55,024 bases of DNA, taken from the NCBI RefSeq assembly GCF_000222605.1, contig NZ_AFWF01000069.1, forward strand, positions 1 to 55,024, written 5' to 3'. Within the stretch, counting starts at the first letter, position 1. Every line of letters begins with the position of its first letter. Of the stretch, positions 16,046-23,845 are shown in pieces. Under the pieces are notes generated by a model that did no database searches, was not told where the DNA came from, and saw nothing but the letters and a program-made list of their open reading frames with translations. The DNA comes from Vibrio ichthyoenteri ATCC 700023. Lineage in GTDB: Bacteria > Pseudomonadota > Gammaproteobacteria > Enterobacterales > Vibrionaceae. A program made the position numbers and the translations under genes.

Positions 16046-18241
16046 ATGTTAAAACTTAATGCACTTCAATTAGCAATATCGGTCGGTATCGCAGCGGCGT
16101 CTGGCGCTGCATACGCAGATAGCTCAAAAATGGTCAACCCAGAAGCGGGTGTTGTTGTGGGTTACTGGCACAACTGGTGTGATGGCGCTGGTTATAAAGG
16201 GGGCAATGCGCCGTGTGTGACACTGGAAGAAGTTGACCCAATGTACAATGTCGTCAACGTTTCATTTATGAAAGTGTTTGACGTTGCGGAAGGCCGTATT
16301 CCCACTTTTCGTTTAGATCCAGCTATTGGCCTTTCTGAACAGCAATTTATCGATCAAATCGGTGAACTAAATAAACAAGGTCGTTCGGTACTGATTGCTC
16401 TGGGTGGTGCTGATGCACACGTTGAGCTGAAAGCGGGTGATGAGCGTGCTTTTGCTGATGAAATTATTCGTGTCACTAACCGTTATGGCTTTGACGGCCT
16501 AGACATCGACCTAGAGCAAGCTGCGGTGACTGCGGCCGACAACCAAACCGTTATTCCTGCTGCGCTGCGTATGGTGAAAGAGCACTACCAAGCACAAGGT
16601 AAGAACTTCCTTATTACCATGGCACCTGAATTCCCCTACTTGGTTCAACATGGTAAGTACGTGCCGTACATTGAGAACCTAGAAGGTTATTACGATTGGA
16701 TCAACCCACAATTCTATAACCAAGGTGGCGATGGTATTTGGATTGATGGTATCGGCTGGATCGCACAAAACAACGATGCGCTGAAAGAAGAATTTATTTA
16801 CTACATCTCTGACTCATTGGCGAATGGTACACGTGGCTTCCACAAGATCCCAAGCAGCAAGTTGGTGTTTGGTATTCCGTCGAGCATTGATGCTGCAGCG
16901 ACAGGCTATGTGCAAAATCCACAAGATCTTTATGACGCCTTTGCACGTCTAAGTGAACAAGGGCAACCGCTGCGTGGCGTAATGACTTGGTCAGTTAACT
17001 GGGACATGGGCACTAACGCAGCAGGCCAAGCTTACAATGAACAGTTCATCAAAGATTACGGCCCATTTGTCCATGGACAAACACCGCCACCACCGCCAGC
17101 AGAAGGCGTGCCTGTTCTTAAAGGTGTTGAGAACGCTCGTGTGCTTCATGGCAGTGCGTTTAATGAACTCGCGGGTGTAACGGCGTCGGATAAAGAAGAT
17201 GGCGAACTGACCAATACGATCGTGGTTGAGGGTATTGTTGATACAAACCAGATCGGCACTTACGTACTGACTTATCGCGTGCAAGACAGCGATGGTAATG
17301 AAACGGTAAAAGCACGCAGTGTGGAAGTTTATAGCCAGAAGCCAGTCTTTAGTGGTGTGTCGGATACGACGGTAATGATTGGCAGTGCGTTTAATCCGCT
17401 TACGGGTGTGACGGCAACGGATGCGGAAGATGGAGATCTGACTGACCAAATCCGCGTAACGGGCGATGTAGACACCGCAATCGCTGGTAACTACACACTG
17501 AATTACGCAGTCACCGACAATGCAAACCAAACAGTACGTGTTGAGCGCAACGTCGTTGTGAACGATGGCAGTAGCTGTGCGAATGCATGGGATGCCGCGA
17601 CGACGTATGTTGAAGGTGACCAAGTCTCTCACAATGGTGCTACTTGGGAAGCTGGTTGGTGGACTCGCGGTGATGAGCCGGGAACAACCGGTGAGTGGGG
17701 CGTGTGGAAAAAGGTTTCTGACAGCTCATGCGGTGGCGAAATCCCAGATCCAGAATTGGATACTGAAATGAAAGTGACAGGGCTTGCCTCTGAGTATGTT
17801 GCAGTGAATGGTACGGTGAACCTATCGTTATCACTGACAGCCAATGAAGCGTTAGATGTGACCGTTATGGCTATCGACAGCACGAACACCGTGGTGAACC
17901 AAGCCAAAGTAAATCTAGTGGACTCTAAAGCGATCACTTTTGAGATTTATGATGCACAATCAGGTCGTTACACTCTTGAGGTTACCGGCTCGGCAGCCGA
18001 TGGTGAAATGGTGGTCTTTAGCCAGTCGTTTTTAGTCAAAGAAGAAGGCACCGTAACCCCACCACCAGGTGATATTCCACCATACCAAGTGGGTACAAAT
18101 TACCAAGCGGGTGATCGCGTGTTGGGCGCTGATAACGCGGTATATGAATGTAAGCCTTGGCCGACAACAGCATGGTGTGCTAGCGCATCTTACGCGCCAG
18201 CAGATAGCTTGTACTGGAAAGAAGCTTGGACGAAGCTGTAA
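16046..18241 (+). CDS. Secreted multidomain GH18 chitinase
   Basis: 731 aa. Domains in order: signal peptide (about 1-24, ending AAYA); GH18 catalytic barrel (about 30-335) with the DxxDxDxE motif FDGLDIDLEQ (catalytic Glu about 155) and YDWINPQFYN (about 215); Pro-rich linker PPPPP (about 347); two tandem Ig-like domains of DUF5011 type (about 355-430 and 435-507, both with DxEDGxLT); a carbohydrate-binding module 5/12 (about 510-560, W-rich WDAATTYVEGDQV); a beta domain (about 575-670); and a second, CBM5/12- or CBM73-like module (about 679-731). It hydrolyses chitin outside the cell. Monocistronic with its own terminator. Which numbered vibrio chitinase it is orthologous to cannot be decided without alignment. 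Confidence 0.94.
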   Translation: MLKLNALQLAISVGIAAASGAAYADSSKMVNPEAGVVVGYWHNWCDGAGYKGGNAPCVTLEEVDPMYNVVNVSFMKVFDVAEGRIPTFRLDPAIGLSEQQFIDQIGELNKQGRSVLIALGGADAHVELKAGDERAFADEIIRVTNRYGFDGLDIDLEQAAVTAADNQTVIPAALRMVKEHYQAQGKNFLITMAPEFPYLVQHGKYVPYIENLEGYYDWINPQFYNQGGDGIWIDGIGWIAQNNDALKEEFIYYISDSLANGTRGFHKIPSSKLVFGIPSSIDAAATGYVQNPQDLYDAFARLSEQGQPLRGVMTWSVNWDMGTNAAGQAYNEQFIKDYGPFVHGQTPPPPPAEGVPVLKGVENARVLHGSAFNELAGVTASDKEDGELTNTIVVEGIVDTNQIGTYVLTYRVQDSDGNETVKARSVEVYSQKPVFSGVSDTTVMIGSAFNPLTGVTATDAEDGDLTDQIRVTGDVDTAIAGNYTLNYAVTDNANQTVRVERNVVVNDGSSCANAWDAATTYVEGDQVSHNGATWEAGWWTRGDEPGTTGEWGVWKKVSDSSCGGEIPDPELDTEMKVTGLASEYVAVNGTVNLSLSLTANEALDVTVMAIDSTNTVVNQAKVNLVDSKAITFEIYDAQSGRYTLEVTGSAADGEMVVFSQSFLVKEEGTVTPPPGDIPPYQVGTNYQAGDRVLGADNAVYECKPWPTTAWCASASYAPADSLYWKEAWTKL

Positions 18242-18263
18242 CCCCAAACAGCTGAGCTAAGAC

Positions 18264-18291
18264 AAAGCACCACAATTGTGGTGCTTTTTTT
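18264..18291. terminator. Intrinsic terminator after chitinase
   Basis: AAAGCACCACAA (18264-18275) and TTGTGGTGCTTT (18276-18287) form a perfect palindromic stem, followed by TTTT. Confidence 0.92.
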
Positions 18292-18331
18292 ATGAGGATA
18301 GTGGACAGAACTGCCAATTCTGGCCAAAATT

Positions 18332-18450
18332 TTCTCGCTTCTCGCTTCTCGCTTCTCGCTTCTCGCTTCTCGCTTCTCGCTTCTCGCTTCTCGCTTCTCG
18401 CTTCTCGCTTCTCGCTTCTCGCTTCTCGCTTCTCGCTTCTCGCTTCTAGC
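18332..18450. repeat. Heptanucleotide tandem repeat (TTCTCGC)16 plus one variant unit
   Basis: Sixteen exact copies of TTCTCGC fill 18332-18443. A seventeenth copy, TTCTAGC (18444-18450), differs at one base, and its CTA is the stop codon (TAG on the minus strand) of the TPR gene. Unit length 7 is not a multiple of 3, so copy-number changes shift the frame of anything translated through it. Slipped-strand variable number of repeats is expected. Confidence 0.97.
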
Positions 18451-19321
18451 GCGTAATCTCCGCGCCTGATGCTTCGTCTGCGTATTGCTCTAACATGCTT
18501 TCAAAGCGCTGGTTGCCTTGGAGAGATTCAAAATCTCGCTCAGTAGCAATCAGATCTTTGGTTGATGGGCTTAATTCAATCGCTCGGGTGAGATCATCAA
18601 TCGCTTGGTCTTCAATGCCTAATCTGGCAAAGGCACAGGCTCGTTGATAAAGCGCGGGTGCGTTGGTCTCATCTAAATCCAGTACGCGGTTACAAATACT
18701 CAGTGCCCAGTTGTACTCATTGGCATCCATCGCCGCATCGGCTTTGTAGGTTAGCGCTTCTAAGTCACCCGGGCGAATATGCAAAATCTCATCATAAACA
18801 GCAATTTTTTGCTCTGGTGTTTGCATGCTCTGTGCACGAAGCCATAAATTATGAACTTCGTTAATTATCTCAATTTCTTTATTATTTTCGCTGATAATAC
18901 GGGTCTTGCGTTTTAGATCTCGCTCCAATGCGCTGAATTTTTTCTCATAATCTTGGGCGATGGAATCCAAACGACTTTCTGCCATCTCCTTAGTGTTATG
19001 TTTAAATTCACGCAACGACTGCCAACCAATAAAGGCAATCATCGATGCAACCCCCGCGATAATGTAGAAAAAGTAGGTGACGGTGACGTTGGCATAGTTT
19101 AGGGATTTATCGGCGACCGCGAGTTCTCGGTCGGTGATTTCAATCACCATACGGCGCTCTAAATCTTGTTGTGACTGGCGCAGAGATTTTATTTCATCAA
19201 GGATATATCGCTCCATTAATGGGCGATCAAGGAGGTCGGATTCTGAGTATTTCTCTTCACTGTGTGCAGGCAAGGCAACTGTCGCTAGGACAAGTAATAA
19301 CAACGAAGTAATTTGGCGCAT
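18446..19321 (-). CDS. TPR-repeat membrane protein, predicted
   Basis: 291 aa. N-terminal signal peptide (about 1-21), a short exported region, then one transmembrane segment (about 80-103, YFFYIIAGVASMIAFIGW), a charged coiled coil (about 108-155) and two to three TPR units (about 170-265: EILHIRPGDLEALTYKADAA, NRVLDLDETNAPALYQRACA, RAIELSP). The TPR part suggests protein-protein scaffolding. I do not recognise a named family. Its TAG stop lies in the last, variant unit of the heptamer array; loss of that stop would add about 38 repeat-encoded residues rich in Arg, Glu, Ser, Lys and Ala, and then about 13 more before a TAA. Confidence 0.82.
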   Translation of the reverse strand: MRQITSLLLLVLATVALPAHSEEKYSESDLLDRPLMERYILDEIKSLRQSQQDLERRMVIEITDRELAVADKSLNYANVTVTYFFYIIAGVASMIAFIGWQSLREFKHNTKEMAESRLDSIAQDYEKKFSALERDLKRKTRIISENNKEIEIINEVHNLWLRAQSMQTPEQKIAVYDEILHIRPGDLEALTYKADAAMDANEYNWALSICNRVLDLDETNAPALYQRACAFARLGIEDQAIDDLTRAIELSPSTKDLIATERDFESLQGNQRFESMLEQYADEASGAEITR

Positions 19322-19677
19322 GTGGCTTCCTTACTGTAAATATAAGTTTTTCTGTCTACCTAAGGTCACGTTTTGGCGCATAGCAATGATTGCTTATGTG
19401 GTAAACGCGTTGGCAGTTTGAGTATAGTGTTCTTTTTCACAGTAGCAGATCTACAAGCCACAACGCAAAATTGATTGCTTATGAAAGTGTTCGCCTTGGT
19501 CAGCATTATCGTAGGGATTCATTGTGGCAATGTGTTGTAGGTCGCGTATCGCATGCCTTTGAAGAATGAAGTCCTTATTCTTCAAGAGTTCTATTGGCAC
19601 TCTGATTGATCAAAAAAGCCCCGCAAGAGCAGGGCTTTGAAAGGCAGTGAAATTTGAGCCTTATATGAATCTTATTT
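19322..19677. other. Intergenic region, TPR gene promoter / nitroreductase terminator
   Basis: 356 bp without a gene. A 9-bp hairpin, TTGAAGAAT (19559-19567) with ATTCTTCAA (19577-19585), and the nitroreductase terminator at 19612-19638 are the only structures seen. Confidence 0.55.
19612..19638 (-). terminator. Intrinsic terminator of nitroreductase gene
   Basis: Read on the minus strand: AAAGCCCTGC, loop TCTT, GCGGGGCTTT, then TTT. It lies 40 nt after the stop codon. Confidence 0.88.
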
Positions 19678-20337
19678 TTACACTACTTGCAGAATATCGA
19701 CCATAGGTAGACGTGCTTTTGGCTTGCCATGGTTGTAGTCAGCGCCGTCTTGGTGGTAACCCATTGAAAGTGCCACTTCACAAACGTAACCATCCAATTC
19801 TTCTTTGAATAGTTCACTGATAAGTTCTGAGTCAACGCCTTCCATCGTAGTTGAATCGATACCCAAACGAGCAAGAACGTGCAGAGTGTTACCTAGAGCA
19901 AGGTAAGTCTGTGAGCGAGTCCAGTTACCATTGAAGCCATTCTCATCAGTATTCGCTTCAGCAAAACCGTAAGCACCGTTGAGCATTGTGTCGTACATCT
20001 CTGCTGGAAGGTGACCCGATGTCACTTCCGCATCCACCACTTTTTTATAAAGATCTTTGGTGTAGTTCGGGTTGTAAGCGAACAAGATGGTGTGCGATGC
20101 ATTCTTAGCATGCGGCTGGTTGAACTGATGCTTGTTGGCAAACGTGTCATGCAGACGTTGCTTTGCTTCGTCGCTTTCAATCACAATGAATTTCCAAGGC
20201 TGTGAGTTGATAGAAGAAGCTGATAAACGAATCGCTTGGTAGATCACCTCAAGATCCGCCGCAGAGATACGTTTTGATGGGTCATAAGCTTTAGCTGTGT
20301 AGCGAGATTCTAAGTCAGCGATAATTGGATGAGTCAT
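19678..20337 (-). CDS. nfsB: Oxygen-insensitive NAD(P)H nitroreductase, NfsB-like
   Basis: 219 aa, close to the 217 aa of E. coli NfsB. Seen: FMN-binding N-terminal R12YTAKAYDP, SSINSQPWKFIVIES (about 40-54), and in the second half ALGNTLHVLARLGIDSTTMEGVD (conserved in the NfsB group) followed by the flavin-contacting C-terminal MGYHQDGADYNHGKPKARLP. Such enzymes reduce nitroaromatics, quinones and pteridines with FMN. It is on the same strand as malT, about 210 bp downstream of it, probably with its own promoter (inverted repeat at 20439-20461). Confidence 0.92.
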   Translation of the reverse strand: MTHPIIADLESRYTAKAYDPSKRISAADLEVIYQAIRLSASSINSQPWKFIVIESDEAKQRLHDTFANKHQFNQPHAKNASHTILFAYNPNYTKDLYKKVVDAEVTSGHLPAEMYDTMLNGAYGFAEANTDENGFNGNWTRSQTYLALGNTLHVLARLGIDSTTMEGVDSELISELFKEELDGYVCEVALSMGYHQDGADYNHGKPKARLPMVDILQVV

Positions 20338-20438
20338 ATTCGTACCCTACTAATCTAAATGTCTTGGCTGATTGCCGTGTTGTTGAGGTGCATTCTAGAG
20401 GGATAAAAAGCAAAGAAAAACCATCGCACAATTGAAAC

Positions 20439-20461
20439 ATTATCAAAAAAAAATTGATAAT
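20439..20461. promoter_or_regulatory. Inverted repeat upstream of nfsB
   Basis: ATTATCAA (20439-20446), seven A, TTGATAAT (20454-20461). Perfect 8-bp arms about 100 bp before the nfsB start; operator or malT terminator remnant. Function is inferred only. Confidence 0.35.
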
Positions 20462-20550
20462 AATCTTGATTCAAAATGAAATTGGCCGATATTTAAAGGT
20501 GTTAGCCGTCAAGCTATGGGTTCTTAGTTATGGCGAAACACTCGTTATTA

Positions 20551-23271
20551 TCAATCAATGAGGTTAAGTAATTTTTCTGCGGTATTAATAGCCTCTTTGC
20601 GGTGAGTAATATTGAGCTTTTGATATAAGTTGCGAATATGTGTTTTGATGGTCGTCGCTGCAACATCCAATTCTTGGGCAATCTGCTCATTACTAAAACC
20701 GGAATAGATCAGCCCAAGTACCTGCCATTCACGCAAGGTGAGGGGACTCGTTCGCACGACTTGTGGGATCTCTGGATGATTCACTAATTTTTCAATGAAC
20801 TCTTCATCAAAATGGATTGAGCGGCAGCGTTGCGTGGTGGAAATCGCCTTGAGTAGATGCTGTGCTCGATGACGTTCTAAATCGTCCATTTCCGATTTGT
20901 GGTTAAGTTGCTGCAATAGGGGGCTTAGTTGGCGACCATCGATAATGTATTGGCCTAAGATTCCGGTCTGGTTGGTCAGAATCAACGCATCTTTCACCAT
21001 CTGTTTGGCGGTGGCTTGTTGGCCTTGATGGAGAGCAAGCACGGCCGCTAAGATCATATTGCGATTGGTATCGCTGACCAAGTGGTGATTATCGGCCTGT
21101 TGCTGCAAAAATCGCAATGTGTTTTGTGCTTCATCAAGTTGGCCTAAATGAATTTGTACTCGGGCAATATTCCGCCATTGTAATTGAGTGAAGTGGTTTG
21201 CCGCGATATCAGGCCGTTGTGTGGTATTGAGCCATTGCTCCATGGCGGTGCGGTTATCTCTAGCTTGCCAATAAAGGATCAGTGATAGCGATGCGTTTGC
21301 GGTCCAATCAACGTGATAAGTCGACATTTTGATCAAGTGGTTAATGTGATCGATAAACTTGGCGGCTTTATCGAGCTCGCCACGGCCAATCGCAATGCGA
21401 GCGAGCATGGAATAGCTATGTAGGTGTTCTTTCGGTGAATGGTTCTCAAGAACACGCAATCCTTGATGTGCGTATTGCTCCGCTTCATCAAGGCGATGCC
21501 AGCTCCAAAGTAACTGAGCGCGAATACGCAGTAAAAATTCATGCAAAGGCAATTGCTGTAATTGTTGTTCGCTGATCAGCTTGAAGGCGCTCTCTTGTAT
21601 ATCATAAGCAGCTTGCGCATAACCTTGAGCAATCAAAATTTCACTCTGTTGTAGCAGCGCCCAGAGGGCGTGATGATGTACTTGGTATTGGCGTGCCAGC
21701 TTTTCGGTTTGTTGCATCATCGGCAGCGCTCGATCAAGGTGGCCGAGCACGTGATTCACTTCGCCGATCACTGAGGTGGCAACGATACGGCTGTGGTATA
21801 CCGCATTATCAATTTGGCTTAATGCTAACTCTGCTAAGGTGAGTGCTCGTTCTGGCTCATTTTGATTTATGGCAATTTGTGCACGCAATGCGTTGAATTC
21901 ACCTTGGTCTGTGACGCTTAATGCAATGCTAAGCCGTAGCATTTCTTCATCCGCTTGGATGAGTAGGCGTTCTACTTCATGATATCGATGTTGGCTTTGC
22001 GCGAGCCATGCTTGCAGCATGGGAAGTTTTGGGTGTTGATAGAGCACGGTATTGGGCAAGCTTTGGATCGCCGCTTCGAGTGCTTCGAGCTCTCCATTGT
22101 TAAACATTTGCCAGCCATATTGTTGCAAGATATCCGCGACTAACTGAGTATTCCCCGATTTTTTTGCATGCTGCAGTGCTTGTTGTGGCATGACTTGGTG
22201 AGGCATCGCCTGATGCAGCCAAGCGCGGGCTGCGGCTTCTTGCAACTGTGTTTCTTGGTGAGGTAAACGAGCTAATCGCTCATGGTTGAGAAACTCGGCA
22301 AACAAATTGTGGAAGCGATACCAGTGCTGAGCTCCTTCGAGTCGATGAATAAACAGGCCATAGCGATTGAGTAATTCAATTCGGCTCAGTGCATCGGCTT
22401 GTTGGGTCACTTTACTTGCTAGGACTGCATTAAAATGCTCCAGTACTGAACATTGCAACATAAACTGTTGGGTTTCGTCATCAAGGCGTTCAAACACTTC
22501 TTCAATTAAGTAATCCCATAAATGCGCTTGATCGAATTGCTTAATGGATTGCGCCGATTGTTTTAACGAGCGATTTTGTTGCTGTGCTTGCAATGCGATA
22601 AGTTGCAACGCAGAAGGCCAACCTTCCACATAGTCGCACAGATAATCGGCGGTCTTACCGTCGATCTCTTCTTGCACTCTTTGTTGGAAAAAACGACTGG
22701 TTTCTTCGTTATCGAATGCTAACAAACGTGTGTCGATCTCCAGCATTAAATCGCGAACTCGCAGGTTGGCGATGCCCAATGAAGGGGCGGTACGACTGGT
22801 GACAACCAGTGTTAAGTTATCTGGCATATGCTTGACGAAAAATCGCATCGCTTGGTGAATGGATTCATCGTCAATGAGATGGTAGTCATCCAGCACGAGG
22901 TAACATGGCTGGGATAGATTGGCCATTTCAGCAAAAGCATCCCCGATTAAGCTTGGCAAAGATGCATACTGGCGTTTGTCGGCCAGTTTAAGAGCAGTGA
23001 TACATGCGTCGCCACTGGCTTTATTAAGGGCTTGCAACAAGTAATTGATAAAGCGAAAGCCATCGTTATCGCCTTCATCAATGTTGTACCAACCGACGTG
23101 TTGTTTATCTGCTAAGTATTGCGCCGCCATGGTTGTTTTGCCATAGCCTGCAGGTGAGCGAAATAAAATCAGTTTGTAGTGGATGGCAGGTTTGAGAACG
23201 TCGAGTAGCCGCGGGCGCAAAATCGCGTTATGTAATCGTCCTGGGCTGGTGAGTTTTGAAGGAATCCACAT
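20551..23271 (-). CDS. malT: MalT, ATP-dependent activator of the maltose regulon
   Basis: 906 aa, near the family's usual 901-902. STAND-type ATPase: Walker [10 protein letters not shown] (about 39-47), Walker B-like CYLVLDDYH (about 121-129), then winged-helix and a long superhelical TPR-like region (about 420-820), and a C-terminal LuxR helix-turn-helix (about 838-900: [22 protein letters not shown] and [14 protein letters not shown] region). MalT binds ATP and maltotriose, oligomerises and activates promoters carrying MalT boxes. It is divergent from malP, whose promoter holds a perfect match to the box. CRP-like sites in the shared spacer may control malT, as CRP does in E. coli. Confidence 0.96.
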   Translation of the reverse strand: MWIPSKLTSPGRLHNAILRPRLLDVLKPAIHYKLILFRSPAGYGKTTMAAQYLADKQHVGWYNIDEGDNDGFRFINYLLQALNKASGDACITALKLADKRQYASLPSLIGDAFAEMANLSQPCYLVLDDYHLIDDESIHQAMRFFVKHMPDNLTLVVTSRTAPSLGIANLRVRDLMLEIDTRLLAFDNEETSRFFQQRVQEEIDGKTADYLCDYVEGWPSALQLIALQAQQQNRSLKQSAQSIKQFDQAHLWDYLIEEVFERLDDETQQFMLQCSVLEHFNAVLASKVTQQADALSRIELLNRYGLFIHRLEGAQHWYRFHNLFAEFLNHERLARLPHQETQLQEAAARAWLHQAMPHQVMPQQALQHAKKSGNTQLVADILQQYGWQMFNNGELEALEAAIQSLPNTVLYQHPKLPMLQAWLAQSQHRYHEVERLLIQADEEMLRLSIALSVTDQGEFNALRAQIAINQNEPERALTLAELALSQIDNAVYHSRIVATSVIGEVNHVLGHLDRALPMMQQTEKLARQYQVHHHALWALLQQSEILIAQGYAQAAYDIQESAFKLISEQQLQQLPLHEFLLRIRAQLLWSWHRLDEAEQYAHQGLRVLENHSPKEHLHSYSMLARIAIGRGELDKAAKFIDHINHLIKMSTYHVDWTANASLSLILYWQARDNRTAMEQWLNTTQRPDIAANHFTQLQWRNIARVQIHLGQLDEAQNTLRFLQQQADNHHLVSDTNRNMILAAVLALHQGQQATAKQMVKDALILTNQTGILGQYIIDGRQLSPLLQQLNHKSEMDDLERHRAQHLLKAISTTQRCRSIHFDEEFIEKLVNHPEIPQVVRTSPLTLREWQVLGLIYSGFSNEQIAQELDVAATTIKTHIRNLYQKLNITHRKEAINTAEKLLNLID

Positions 23272-23845
23272 CTAATTTCAATCCTTGTGCTATGTTTTAT
23301 TGCTTGCCAGTCCTTGGCTGCCGACCTTGTACCCAAAGCGATTTCTATCTTTGAAGTCATCGATTGGTTATCTGCGTTTTCGCATACTTTCTCTCATAGT
23401 ACCTAAGTATTATGACAAGGTGATGAGTGACGTTTGAGAGTTATGCAGAATTCACCTTTTGTATCGTTCTACACCCCATTACTGTGACTTGAGTCAAGTT
23501 TATGCGTGAGGTGCATCGAGAGAATTAATCTCACCGCACCAATGTGGATGTTTTTTATCCAAGGTAAAATCCCGAGTGTGATCGAGGCAACATTTTGTTC
23601 AATTGGTAGGTGTGGTTGTGGAGATTTGTCATAAATGTCGACTAGCTTTATTGGCGAGTTTGATGTGATACCAAGCACTTATTAGAGGTCATTTTTTTCC
23701 TCAGTGTGACTTGCGTCATGTTGATGCTCACATTTGGCCCTCTACGCCCTAACTCCTCCTCCTTCCTACTCTGGAGGGGAGGAGGATGTATTGCCCAGTG
23801 CAGCAATGCACGATAGCCCATAGAGAAATAGAAAGGATCTCGCCG
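23272..23845. promoter_or_regulatory. malT-malP divergent regulatory region
   Basis: 574 bp without a gene. Contents: a 23-nt element (TGTGACTTGAGTCAAGTTTA plus TGC) at 23483-23505 and again, 20 of 23 identical, at 23705-23727; both start with TGTGA-N6-TCA, half to two-thirds of a CRP site. Near malP there are MalT-box sequences at 23755-23764 and 23776-23785. Confidence 0.7.
23776..23785 (+). promoter_or_regulatory. MalT box (plus a diverged inverted copy at 23755-23764)
   Basis: GGGGAGGAGG fits the MalT-box consensus GGGGA(T/G)GAGG exactly, 61 bp before the malP start. CCTCCTCCTT at 23755-23764 is an 8/10 match on the opposite strand. Confidence 0.75.

Noticed and set aside
16991-17632. 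213-aa minus-strand ORF inside the chitinase gene
   Set aside because: Fully antisense to a conserved domain region, with no protein-like features; a shadow of biased codon use.
18332-18450. CRISPR-like or attachment-site repeat
   Set aside because: Units are 7 nt, directly adjacent and without spacers; no cas genes or integrase near. It is a simple tandem repeat.
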